Shown here: positions 44,801-55,434 of the stretch, piece after piece
Position numbering within the stretch: position 1 is the first letter of the stretch
Layout of the letters: each line of letters begins with the position of its first letter
Assembly: GCA_949358305.1 (NCBI GenBank)
Contig: OX442318.1
Coordinates: 11,824,517 to 11,888,516, forward strand
Direction: 5' to 3'
DNA: 64,000 nt
From: Strigamia acuminata
Taxonomy: Eukaryota > Arthropoda > Chilopoda > Geophilomorpha > Linotaeniidae
Program-made: the position numbers and the translations under genes
The notes under the pieces: model-generated
What the model was told of the DNA's origin: nothing
Database searches by the model: none
Seen by the model: the letters and a program-made list of their open reading frames with translations, nothing else

Positions 44801-47800
44801 AAAAATTGAAAAAGTTCCAGAAACGTGCTGGTCAGACGTAAAATGAGCTGAAAAATCGATTCCCGTGTGCGCAATTTGCATATCTGGCACTGTTGCAGAG
44901 ATATAAGCAAAAAACTGACTTTTTGAACAGAAAAAGTGGTGTATCTCTGCAACGGTGCCAGATATGCAAATTCCGCCAACGGGAATCGACTTTTTAGCGC
45001 ATTTTATACGTCTTAAGCATGTTTTTGGCACTTTTTAAAATTTGTCAAAAAAGCAAAGGCTAATGTATGGAGAAATGGCCAAAAATTGAAAAAGTTCCAG
45101 AAACGTGCTGGTTAGACGTAAAATGAGCTGAAAAATCGATTCCCGTGTGCGCAATTTGCATATCTGGCACTGTTGCAGAGATATAAGCAAAAAACTGACT
45201 TTTTGAACAGAAAAAGTGGTGTATCTCTGCAACGGTGCCAGATATGCAAATTCCGCCAACGGGAATCGACTTTTTAGCGCATTTTATACGTCTTAAGCAT
45301 GTGTTTGGCACTTTTTAAAATTTGTCAAAAAAGCAAAGGCTAATGGAGAAATGGCCAAAAATTGAAAAAGTTCCAGAAACGTGCTGGTTAGACGTAAAAT
45401 GAGCTGAAAAATCGATTCCCGTGTGCGCAATTTGCATATCTGGCACTGTTGCAGAGATATAAGCAAAAAACAGACTTTTTGAACAGAAAAAGTGGTGTAT
45501 CTCTGCAACGGTGCCAGATATGCAAATTCCGCCAACGGGAATCAACTTTTTAGCGCATTTTACATGTCTTAAACATGTTTTTGGCACTTTTTAAAATTTG
45601 TCAAAAAGCAAAGGCTAATGTATGGAGAAATGGCCAAAAATTGAAAAAGTTCCAGAAACGTGCTGGTTAGACGTAAAATGAGCTGAAAAATCGATTCCCG
45701 TGTGCGCAATTTGCATATCTGGCACTGTTGCAGAGATATAAGCAAAAAACTGACTTTTTGAACAGAAAAAGTGGTGTATCTCTGCAACGGTGCCAGATAT
45801 GCAAATTCCGCCAACGGGAATCAACTTTTTAGCGCATTTTACATGTCTTAAACATGTTTTTGGCACTTTTTAAAATTTGTCAAAAAAGCAAAGGCTAATG
45901 TATGGAGAAATGGCCAAAAATTGAAAAAGTTCCAGAAACGTGCTGGTTAGACGTAAAATGAGCTGAAAAATCGATTCCCGTGTGCGCAATTTGCATATCT
46001 GGCACTGTTGCAGAGATATAAGCAAAAAACTGACTTTTTGAACAGAAAAAGTGGTGTATCTCTGCAACGGTGCCAGATATGCAAATTCCGCCAACGGGAA
46101 TCGACTTTTTAGCGCATTTTACATGTCTTAAGCATGTTTTTGGCACTTTTTAAAATTTGTCAAAAAAGCAAAGGCTAATGTATGGAGAAATGGCCAAAAA
46201 TTGAAAAAGTTCCAGAAACGTGCTGGTTAGACGTAAAATGAGCTGAAAAATCGATTCCCGTGTGCGCAATTTGCATATCTGGCACTGTTGCAGAGATATA
46301 AGCAAAAAACTGACTTTTTGAACAGAAAAAGTGGTGTATCTCTGCAACGGTGCCAGATATGCAAATTCCGCCAACGGGAATCGACTTTTTAGCGCATTTT
46401 ACATGTCTTAAGCATGTTTTTGGCACTTTTTAAAATTTGTCAAAAAAGCAAAGGCTAATGTATGGAGAAATGGCCAAAAATTGAAAAAGTTCCAGAAACG
46501 TGCTGGTTAGACGTAAAATGAGCTGAAAAATCGATTCCCGTGTGCGCAATTTGCATATCTGGCACTGTTGCAGAGATATAAGCAAAAAACAGACTTTTTG
46601 AACAGAAAAAGTGGTGTATCTCTGCAACGGTGCCAGATATGCAAATTCCGCCAACGGGAATCGACTTTTTAGCTCATTTTACATGTCTTAAGCATGTTTT
46701 TGGCACTTTTTAAAATTTGTCAAAAAAGCAAAGGCTAATGTATGGAGAAATGGCCAAAAATTGAAAAAGTTCCAGAAACGTGCTGGTTAGACGTAAAATG
46801 AGCTGAAAAATCGATTCCCGTGTGCGCAATTTGCATATCTGGCACTGTTGCAGAGATATAAGCAAAAAACTGACTTTTTGAACAGAAAAAGTGGTGTATC
46901 TCTGCAACGGTGCCAGATATGCAAATTCCGCCAACGGGAATCGACTTTTTAGCGCATTTTATACGTCTTAAGCATGTGTTTGGCACTTTTTAAAATTTGT
47001 CAAAAAAGCAAAGGCTAATTAATGTATGGAGAAATGGCCAAAAATTGAAAAAGTTCCAGAAACGTGCTGGTCAGACGTAAAATGAGCTGAAAAATCGATT
47101 CCCGTGTGCGCAATTTGCATATCTGGCACTGTTGCAGAGATATAAGCAAAAAACTGACTTTTTGAACAGAAAAAGTGGTGTATCTCTGCAACGGTGCCAG
47201 ATATGCAAATTCCGCCAACGGGAATCGACTTTTTAGCGCATTTTATACGTCTTAAGCATGTTTTTGGCACTTTTTAAAATTTGTCAAAAAAGCAAAGGCT
47301 AATGTATGGAGAAATGGCCAAAAATTGAAAAAGTTCCAGAAACGTGCTGGTTAGACGTAAAATGAGCTGAAAAATCGATTCCCGTGTGCGCAATTTGCAT
47401 ATCTGGCACTGTTGCAGAGATATAAGCAAAAAACTGACTTTTTGAACAGAAAAAGTGGTGTATCTCTGCAACGGTGCCAGATATGCAAATTCCGCCAACG
47501 GGAATCGACTTTTTAGCGCATTTTATACGTCTTAAGCATGTGTTTGGCACTTTTTAAAATTTGTCAAAAAAGCAAAGGCTAATGTATGGAGAAATGGCCA
47601 AAAATTGAAAAAGTTCCAGAAACGTGCTGGTTAGACGTAAAATGAGCTGAAAAATCGATTCCCGTGTGCGCAATTTGCATATCTGGCACTGTTGCAGAGA
47701 TATAAGCAAAAAACAGACTTTTTGAACAGAAAAAGTGGTGTATCTCTGCAACGGTGCCAGATATGCAAATTCCGCCAACGGGAATCGACTTTTTAGCGCA

Positions 47801-50090
47801 TTTTATACGTCTTAAGCATGTTTTTGGCACTTTTTAAAATTTGTCAAAAAAGCAAAGGCTAATGTATGGAGAAATGGCCAAAAATTGAAAAAGTTCCAGA
47901 AACGTGCTGGTTAGACGTAAAATGAGCTGAAAAATCGATTCCCGTGTGCGCAATTTGCATATCTGGCACTGTTGCAGAGATATAAGCAAAAAACTGACTT
48001 TTTGAACAGAAAAAGTGGTGTATCTCTGCAACGGTGCCAGATATGCAAATTCCGCCAACGGGAATCAACTTTTTAGCGCATTTTATACGTCTTAAGCATG
48101 TGTTTGGCACTTTTTAAAATTTGTCAAAAAAGCAAAGGCTAATGTATGGAGAAATGGCCAAAAATTGAAAAAGTTCCAGAAACGTGCTGGTTAGACGTAA
48201 AATGAGCTGAAAAATCGATTCCCGTGTGCGCAATTTGCATATCTGGCACTGTTGCAGAGATATAAGCAAAAAACTGACTTTTTGAACAGAAAAGGTGGTG
48301 TATCTCTGCAACGGTGCCAGATATGCAAATTCCGCCAACGGGAATCGACTTTTTAGCGCATTTTACATGTCTTAAACATGTTTTTGGCACTTTTTAAAAT
48401 TTGTCAAAAAAGCAAAGGCTAATGTATGGAGAAATGGCCAAAAATTGAAAAAGTTCCAGAAACGTTCTGGTTAGACGTAAAATGAGCTGAAAAATCGATT
48501 CCCGTGTGCGCAATTTGCATATCTGGCACTGTTGCAGAGATATAAGCAAAAAACTGACTTTTTGAACAGAAAAAGTGGTGTATCTCTGCAACGGTGCCAG
48601 ATATGCAAATTCCGCCAACGGGAATCGACTTTTTAGCGCATTTTATACGTCTTAAGCATGTGTTTGGCACTTTTTAAAATTTGTCAAAAAAGCAAAGGCT
48701 AATTAATGTATGGAGAAATGGCCAAAAATTGAAAAAGTTCCAGAAACGTGCTGGTCAGACGTAAAATGAGCTGAAAAATCGATTCCCGTGTGCGCAATTT
48801 GCATATCTGGCACTGTTGCAGAGATATAAGCAAAAAACAGACTTTTTGAACAGAAAAAGTGGTGTATCTCTGCAACGGTGCCAGATATGCAAATTCCGCC
48901 AACGGGAATCGACTTTTTAGCGCATTTTATACGTCTTAAGCATGTTTTTGGCACTTTTTAAAATTTGTCAAAAAAGCAAAGGCTAATGTATGGAGAAATG
49001 GCCAAAAATTGAAAAAGTTCCAGAAACGTGCTGGTTAGACGTAAAATGAGCTGAAAAATCGATTCCCGTGTGCGCAATTTGCATATCTGGCACTGTTGCA
49101 GAGATATAAGCAAAAAACTGACTTTTTGAACAGAAAAAGTGGTGTATCTCTGCAACGGTGCCAGATATGCAAATTCCGCCAACGGGAATCGACTTTTTAG
49201 CTCATTTTACATGTCTTAAGCATGTTTTTGGCACTTTTTAAAATTTGTCAAAAAAGCAAAGGCTAATGTATGGAGAAATGGCCAAAAATTGAAAAAGTTC
49301 CAGAAACGTGCTGGTTAGACGTAAAATGAGCTGAAAAATCGATTCCCGTGTGCGCAATTTGCATATCTGGCACTGTTGCAGAGATATAAGCAAAAAACTG
49401 ACTTTTTGAACAGAAAAAGTGGTGTATCTCTGCAACGGTGCCAGATATGCAAATTCCGCCAACGGGAATCGACTTTTTAGCGCATTTTATACGTCTTAAG
49501 CATGTGTTTGGCACTTTTTAAAATTTGTCAAAAAAGCAAAGGCTAATGTATGGAGAAATGGCCAAAAATTGAAAAAGTTCCAGAAACGTGCTGGTTAGAC
49601 GTAAAATGAGCTGAAAAATCGATTCCCGTGTGCGCAATTTGCATATCTGGCACTGTTGCAGAGATATAAGCAAAAAACTGACTTTTTGAACAGAAAAAGT
49701 GGTGTATCTCTGCAACGGTGCCAGATATGCAAATTCCGCCAACGGGAATCGACTTTTTAGCGCATTTTATACGTCTTAAGCATGTTTTTGGCACTTTTTA
49801 AAATTTGTCAAAAAAGCAAAGGCTAATGTATGGAGAAATGGCCAAAAATTAAAAAAGTTTCAGAAACGTGCTGGTCAGACGTAAAATGAGCTGAAAAATC
49901 GATTCCCGTGTGCGCAATTTGCATATCTGGCACTGTTGCAGAGATATAAGCAAAAAACAGACTTTTTGAACAGAAAAAGTGGTGTATCTCTGCAACGGTG
50001 CCAGATATGCAAATTCCGCCAACGGGAATCGACTTTTTAGCGCATTTTATACGTCTTAAGCATGTGTTTGGCACTTTTTAAAATTTGTCA
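35812..50090. repeat. Palindromic ~280-bp satellite array, about 51 monomers
   Basis: Monomers of 276-284 bp, about 98-99% alike by eye, all in one orientation. Length variants come from a TTAA insertion (TAATTAATGTATGG) or loss of GTAT at the monomer junction. Five biallelic sites mark subtypes: TATACG/TACATG, GTGTTT/GTTTTT, GTTAG/GTCAG, ATCGAC/ATCAAC and CTGAC/CAGAC. Each monomer is an inverted repeat: the arm containing CGATTCCCGTGTGCGCAATT... TTTGCATATCTGGCAC pairs with GTGCCAGATATGCAAA...GGGAATCGA, around a central hairpin ACTTTTTgaacagAAAAAGT. The pairing extends, more weakly, to almost the whole unit. Every copy opens minus-strand frames of about 67-83 codons in two frames; I treat these as by-products. 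Confidence 0.97.
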
Positions 50091-50230
50091 TGAATGGCAA
50101 TCTACCAAGAAAACAATGTATAATAGATGAATATCTTGGTTGGAAAAATATATAAATAATGAGGAATTCAGATTGTGAAATTTTTTGTTTTAGAGATTGC
50201 TATTAGAATCAGACGTTGTATTCTACTTAC

Positions 50231-50267
50231 AAAAACACAAGTACAATACATATTCTGTATTATTTCT
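50231..50267 (-). CDS. DEG/ENaC subunit 2, second Cys-rich micro-exon
   Basis: 37 nt between ttgtag and TTT|gtaagt. With the two-base carry it reads REIIQNMYCTCVF, the family's C.C.(P)F motif. The next exon (C..C and TM2) is not visible before the satellite begins at 50090. Confidence 0.6.
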
Positions 50268-53200
50268 CTACAAAAAATTCAATTTGGTTAATTAGAGTTG
50301 CTACTTATGACAACTTACCGACATGTACTTGTAGGTTGATGCTGCAATTTTATTTCGTAACATTTTTCTTCACATTCTAAAACCTCATCATTTGCTCTGC
50401 AAGGACTTTTTGGAGTATTTATTCGAACAAGCTAAAAACAATAAATGCGCTGAATAACAGTGAATGTATTTCTTTCTCAAAATTACCGTTTGACGGGATA
50501 TATGAATATAAGTTTCAAAATGATTGGGTATATAAAGAAGATATTGAGGATGAAAATTTTTATTTTGTGGTAGCATGAAGTGCTGGAATGCATTAAGTCA
50601 AATTTATAACTGGTGCGATTACAATGTCCACAATAATATCTTACTGGTTGGTTAAAACTACAGTCGTCTTTGAACTGATCTACAATGTCTAAAACGTTTT
50701 GCTTTTGATTAAATGGCATATCAACTGTGTAAAAATAAAAGTAAGCCAAAAAAAATATTTAATTGTATTTTTTGGACCTTTATTAAATGCGGTGCACATT
50801 CCAAATACTGTTGGCATAACTGATATATTGGCATAACATGAGTCCAGATATTCTTTGCTATTAGATATACCCTGAGACAAAAAGGGTTAAATTAAGGGGT
50901 TTCATAAATGACACGCTGAAGGTGGTGAAGTGATTGTTTCAAAAATCACAATCACTGCATTGTTAATTAAATTGATTATTTATTTTTATTGATTTAATAA
51001 TTTACAACAAACTCTCTTTTTCGTTTAAGCATTCTTCAGCACTAACAACTCCTTTTCAGACGATTATACATAAGTGCTGAAGTGCTGAAGCGATTATTCA
51101 TGTTGTATACCGTATTACCCCGCCTATTGCGGCATGCCGTTGGGCATGGGTTTATGACTGTTTTGAAACAATTCGTAAAAAGTCTATACCGGCATGCCGG
51201 TATAGACCGAAACATGCCGGTATAAGTGAAAATTGCTTAAAATGAACGAAAATTGCTTAAAATGAACGAAAATTGCTTAAAATGAACGAAAATTGCTTAA
51301 AATGAACGAAAATTGCTTAAAATGAACGAAAATTGCTTAAAATGAACGAAAATTGCTTAAAATGAACGAAAATTGCTTAAAATGAACGAAAATTGCTTAA
51401 AATGAACGAAAATTGCTTAAAATGAACGAAAATTGCTTAAAATGAACGAAAATTGCTTAAAATGAACGAAAATTGCTTAAAATGAACGAAAATTGCTTAA
51501 AATGAACGAAAATTGCTTAAAATGAACGAAAATTGCTTAAAATGAACGAAAATTGCTTAAAATGAACGAAAATTGCTTAAAATGAACGAAAATTGCTTAA
51601 AATGAACGAAAATTGCTTAAAATAAACGAAAATTGGGTGAAAATTGCTTAAAATGAACGAAAATTGGGTGAAAATTGCTTAAAATGAACGAAAATTGCTT
51701 AAAATGAACGAAAACGAATACAGTCAAAGCTAACAAACACTGTGCACCGGTGAAGAAGCAAACGTATAATGGGCGTATAATGGATGTTACCGATACGGTG
51801 AAAAAAAAATTCGTACTCATTTACACCGGCATGCCGTTAAAAACGGGGTTTATCGGCATGCCGGTAATACTCGCACTACACCGGCATGCGGCAATAGGCG
51901 GGGTAATACGGTAACCCACTCAGGTCACATGATAATCGCTTCAGCAGAATAATCGTCACAATCACTTCAGCGCCTTCAATGTGTCATTTATGGTATAAGT
52001 AGCACATTTAGGCAAATCGATTGGTTCATTTTGATCAACCAGCCGGGAGAACGAATCGGAACTTCTGTAAAATCCCTTACACTGCAAAAGTGACTCAACT
52101 GCAAAGTTTGAACAATGCACAATCCCTTCATTGTTTATTAATAAACAAATGATGTGTATGCAAAATAAAATTGTTTTATGTGCATACAATATGCAAAAAA
52201 AAAATTATTTTATGCAGTAAAAAATATAAAAATATGCAAAATAAAAGAATTTATTTAAGTGAAATCAAAGCAAGAGTTTGTTAATTTGCAGTGTGGATTT
52301 GATTTTTTTTTAATTTACTTACCTTACTATCTATAATCTTCTGCTCGTAATAGTCATAACTGGAGGAAGAATTCCATAGTTGCAGTGGATTGTTTGCGAA
52401 TTGAGATGATGGGTAAAGTAAATCCAACAGTTGTAAATGATCGCAATCAGTTCTGTTCAGTTTGTTAGTTAATTCCATTTTAGCTTCTGTTATGTTTAAA
52501 TTATCTGCACACACAACAATGAGTGGAAAATAAATGACATTATCTCTAATGAGTTTAACGGTTCTCGAGAGTGGATAGTCGAAATAAGAATCAATCAAGT
52601 AGTAAATCTGATGTACTGATATCGAGAACAAGAATAGAGAAACAATTATTATCATTATTTTTTTAACAAATGATTGCTTGTGCGTTTTCAGCAATTGTTC
52701 TAGTGTCATTTGAATTTTGTTTTTCACGTTGGAATTTTCTGTGGTTGTTTTGCTGGTGAGTATTTTACCCGAGTGAAAAATTATGTCAACTAGCATCAAG
52801 CAAGACATGCCGAAATATAGGCCGATGTTTCCCCCAATGTCGCATAACAAAAAGATGATGTCGTAGGAAAATTTTTCTTGTAATGTGCGAACATAATTAT
52901 TGATGATTTGAATTTCTACTGAATTTCCATCATCAGGTACTCGATCGTATGATATGCCCAGATCCGTCACATCACACAAATTAGGACAGTGACAGAATGA
53001 ATTTAGTCCCATACGTAAATGTAGTTCAACGTTTTTGCGCTGTTTCAAAGTTTTACTGTAGTTGCATTTCTGTAGGTTTCTTGCCTCATAAAAGGGAAAT
53101 CTAATATGACAGATATTATTCAAGTTAATTCAGTTTATAAATAACAATCAGCGAAAGAACCCTCTTGTTAATTCATTCATAGTACAGAATTGTTTTAATA

Positions 53201-55028
53201 ATTTGAATTAAAAGAACTACCTGCACGTGATATTCTTCATGAGACACGAAAGCAAGCAATTGTGTAAATTATTGTCACACGGATTTTTGTTGGTGTTGAT
53301 AAAATGGTACTAAAAGATATGGTAAAAATATTTCAAATTGCAAATTATTCTTGTGAGGGGTATTTGTGCCTTTAATTATTCGTTTAATTCTTACATTTTG
53401 CACAGTAGTTAAGACATTCTGTATATCCCCAAGCATCACTACAAAGTCAGTGTTATCCAAGGCTACATGGTAGTTGACTATTGACGTATCTATAATGATC
53501 TTGAAATTGAATTCAGTGGTTTCAGTAATATTTTTTAAATTAGCAATGTGGGATTTTATTTTCAACATTAGCTGCAGACTGCTGATTTATCTTGAATTTT
53601 GTGGTGTATTGTCACCACAAGAATTTTTTAGCAGGATTGTTTGAACCACTCTGCTCCCTCCTTTCCCTCACTAGGTCGTACCACTCCGCGAGAGGGATGA
53701 CCTTGGGCCCTTGGGCAGTGTGTGGCAGTGATTCAGGTCACCCTTGGGTGGCCAAGCAGTCACAATGCAGCATCCATATTTTCCCCTTAGCAATGGTTGG
53801 CCAGGTAATGAAACAATAAAGAGTTACTTCTCTATTTGAGATTGGAGTTTAACAAGAAGTAATGTGTTTAGGCACAGGATATTGGCTCTGCCTGGTTTAT
53901 TTCTGTTCTAAGGGCGAATGATAGAACAAATTTGAAACATGACACGTACTGTATGTTAACCCAAACAATATCTGTCATCAAAGTACGCGATTGTCTGTAA
54001 TCAAAACAGTTCTTCTAATCTCCGTCATGTTTTAATTTAAGTTTTTCAGTATCTAAGCTATGCGTGACGTGCACTATATGTGGATTGTGGGGCAGAGCCT
54101 AAACAACACGCCTAATTTCCATTGGGTTGCAGTTCTGCCAGCTTTAAGCTGCTTGTGCAAGAGTAGCTGTCGGAATTGCAACCACACTGCTGTCCAGGAT
54201 ATAAATTTGTTATTTTCACAAGCGTTAAAAGCCGATAAAATGTGCGAATTCTGACTAAATTAAAGACTTACTCCTATAGTTTTACACTTTTTCGGTAGTT
54301 TTAGTTTTATCACCATTTTGTAAGAATTTTTCCCGTATGGAAATGGTAATGCTAAATAACAAGTACATGTAATAATAGAAAATACAGTTATTTTCTTTAC
54401 TTACGGCAGGAAACTTGTGCCGAGGGATGACCAATAGTTTCGTAATTTATGATCGTAAGGTTAACATTTGATTTTGGCTGGAAATATTTTGATTTAACTT
54501 TAATGTTTTGGTAGTAAAGTAAAAGGCAAAAGGATTTACCGTAGCAAAGTGGGCATCACTTATATAGTTATGCACACTTAAATACTTTGTTATGTCATCA
54601 AAGTTAAACTTTGTGTGAAATATGTCAATGTGGTCATTAGGCCAACATCTGTGTTTGTACTTATCATCATTAGTAATGTTGACTAAGAAATTGTTCAGTT
54701 CCTGCGTGCTGTGTGGATACAAATAAACATACGGAAAGAAACCATGTGTGGTTTCAATCAAGTGTGAATCAACAACTGTTGGTTCATCCATGAAATACAA
54801 TATTCGATCCATTGTTTGGTAAACACAAGCTGCCAAAATCAGAATTATTAATGTATAAAATAAAATACGCGTTTTTTTCTTCTTTTCTGATATATTTTGC
54901 AGAGATTTGATGAAGGGTGGTGAGGTCCTCAATTGCTCCGCCAAAGACGTGCGTACCAGTTGTTGCAATTTTCTTTTTCTTAGTTGTTGAATTCGACCAA
55001 GTGGTTGGTTTGAATTATGTGCATCCAT
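50231..55028 (-). CDS. DEG/ENaC channel gene encoding two fused subunits (gene span)
   Basis: A minus-strand gene assembled from at least ten exons. Subunit 1 runs from the ATG at 55028 (cytoplasmic N-terminus, TM1) through extracellular and Cys-rich exons to TM2 in the exon 53100-52323. That same exon continues without a stop into a second N-terminal domain with TM1. Extracellular exons of subunit 2 follow down to 50231. DEG/ENaC proteins normally have two membrane segments each and assemble as trimers of separate chains giving sodium or cation channels. The TM2/C-terminal exon of subunit 2 was not found; the satellite array starts 140 bp downstream. At least one extracellular exon of subunit 1 is also unplaced. 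Exons are listed separately. Confidence 0.7.
50319..50431 (-). CDS. DEG/ENaC subunit 2, first Cys-rich exon
   Basis: 113 nt between tttttag and CG|gtaagt. It reads INTPKSPCRANDEVLECEEK and then CY, clearly parallel to the subunit 1 exon at 53309-53221 (INTNKNPCDNN...C...C). Confidence 0.7.
50645..50724 (-). CDS. DEG/ENaC subunit 2, small extracellular exon
   Basis: 80 nt between tacacag and CCA|gtaaga. It reads DMPFNQKQNVLDIVDQF then DDCSFN. Both phases agree with neighbouring exons. The usual longer palm segment seen in subunit 1 is missing here. Confidence 0.5.
50778..50871 (-). CDS. DEG/ENaC subunit 2, exon with the G-x-C-x-x-FN motif
   Basis: Reads SCYANISVMPTVFGMCTAFN, close to the family motif F....T..G.CY.FN. 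The acceptor is ctcag at 50872 or aatag at 50858; donor AAAG|gtccaa. Confidence 0.6.
51110..51911. mobile_element. TIR element carrying a 20-bp tandem array
   Basis: Ends are inverted copies of CCGTATTACCCCGCCTATTG continuing into GCATGCCG, about 30 bp with one mismatch, flanked by TA on both sides (51108-51109 and 51912-51913). The TA target and ends suggest a Tc1/mariner-type MITE. More GGCATGCC palindromes occur inside both arms. No ORF. Confidence 0.7.
51229..51715. repeat. 20-bp tandem repeat AAAATTGCTTAAAATGAACG
   Basis: About 23 units, most of them identical; the last few are disturbed by GGGTGAAAATTGC insertions. Confidence 0.95.
51995..52098 (-). CDS. DEG/ENaC subunit 2, candidate extracellular exon
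   Basis: After ctttgcag the frame that fits the alternative donor at 52327 reads IESLLQCKGFYRSSDSF and then LPKC. The 3' boundary is unclear because the sequence runs into the inverted repeat at 51953-51990. Confidence 0.4.
52323..53100 (-). CDS. DEG/ENaC fusion exon: subunit 1 TM2 joined to subunit 2 TM1
   Basis: About 258 codons, one uninterrupted frame from acceptor atattag (53101) to donor gtaagt (52322; an alternative gtaagg starts at 52327). First part: FPFYEAR, then NSFCHCPNLCD (C.C.P.C), then TM2 with CDIGGNIGLYFGMSCLML, containing the GG..GL..G.S signature and the GMS selectivity-filter equivalent of G-x-S. About 35 hydrophilic residues follow (a cytoplasmic linker with THKQSF), then a new TM1, IMIIIVSLFLFSISVHQIYY, and SYFDYPLSRTVKLIRDN...FPLIVVC, the classic post-TM1 motif. 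The linker has no stop, no intron and no ATG in a start context. Confidence 0.82.
53221..53309 (-). CDS. DEG/ENaC subunit 1, first Cys-rich exon
   Basis: 89 nt between cttttag and AG|gtagtt. It reads NKNPCDNNLHNCLLSCLMKN then ITC, matching the family motif C......C...C.......C before TM2. Confidence 0.7.
53395..53571 (-). CDS. DEG/ENaC subunit 1, extracellular exon
   Basis: Reads LMLKIKSHIANLKN ... YHVALDNTDFVVMLGD and ends VQN|gtaaga. It corresponds to the palm/beta-ball part after the GL.L.L motif. The 5' boundary is uncertain: no acceptor here fits the phase of exon 2, so another exon is expected between 53.6 and 54.4 kb (for example the G.CYTFN motif), which I did not find. Confidence 0.6.
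53655..53765 (+). repeat. Dispersed repeat family, copy 1
   Basis: CTCCCTCCTTTCCCTCACTA through CAGGTCACCCTTGGGTGGCC. The reverse complement of 59470-59590 matches it at about three quarters of positions by eye. It lies in a DEG/ENaC intron, opposite to the gene. Confidence 0.65.
54405..54477 (-). CDS. DEG/ENaC subunit 1, exon 2
   Basis: 73 nt between tttccag and C|gtaagt, in phase with exon 1. It reads NYETIGHPSAQVSC, matching the family's GH....V..C motif at the start of the finger region. Confidence 0.65.
54540..55028 (-). CDS. DEG/ENaC subunit 1, exon 1 (N-terminus and TM1)
   Basis: 163 codons from the ATG at 55028 to ACG|gtaaat. The cytoplasmic part is basic (LRKRKLQQLVR). TM1 is ILFYTLIILILAACVYQ at about residues 55-71, followed by the usual post-TM1 stretch ending in YVYLYPHS and an extracellular segment with few Cys. 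It resembles the exon at 62827-63157 (R.L....I.L....YQ..D.I.....P..VD). Confidence 0.75.
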
Positions 55029-55077
55029 TCTTGTTTATCCCGCAGATATCTCTGTAATAGATGACAGGAATAAAGCT

Positions 55078-55171
55078 TCATAAATCTATGGTAAATCTAT
55101 GGTAATCTATGGTAAATCTATGGTAAATCTATGGTAAATCTATGGTAAATCTATGGTAAATCTATGGTAAA
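55078..55171. repeat. 11-bp tandem repeat AAATCTATGGT
   Basis: About eight copies immediately upstream of the DEG/ENaC start (gene on minus strand), 50-140 bp before the ATG, so it lies in the promoter or 5' UTR. Confidence 0.9.
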
Positions 55172-55434
55172 ATTACATAATTCCAATCACTTGACTATCA
55201 TTTTGATGGTCTGTTTAATTTGATCTTCCTGGCAACCACCTGTCCTGACTGTAGATAACGACAGCCTTTTAGCAAGAACGCTTGTTATGGCTGGTGAAGT
55301 GTAACAACTTTGATATTGGAAAAGGAAAAGGATGGCCTGAGTGGTGCAGAGAGCAAGGAAAAAAAGGGTTTAGTTGTGGACAGTATTTGCGTATTTCTGG
55401 TGCATTTCCGGTTCGTTTTTGTAAAATCTCCTAA

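Larger units (their letters stand above)
50905..51990. mobile_element. Outer inverted-repeat element in the DEG/ENaC intron
   Basis: CATAAATGACACGCTGAAGG...GTGAAGTGATTGT at 50905-50941 recurs inverted at 51953-51990 with few changes. It encloses the TIR element below. Its right arm overlaps the candidate exon at 51995-52098. No clear target duplication. Confidence 0.5.

Noticed and set aside
35794-50074. About 100 overlapping minus-strand ORFs of 60-98 codons across the satellite
   Set aside because: They are repeated readings of one noncoding palindromic monomer in two frames; conservation among copies is that of the DNA.
51229-51715. CRISPR-like array of 20-bp direct repeats
   Set aside because: Units are contiguous without spacers and the setting is eukaryotic.
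54060-54254. Possible missing DEG/ENaC exon (minus-strand peptide with several Cys)
   Set aside because: The peptide does not show the G.CY.FN pattern and no phase-compatible splice sites were found.
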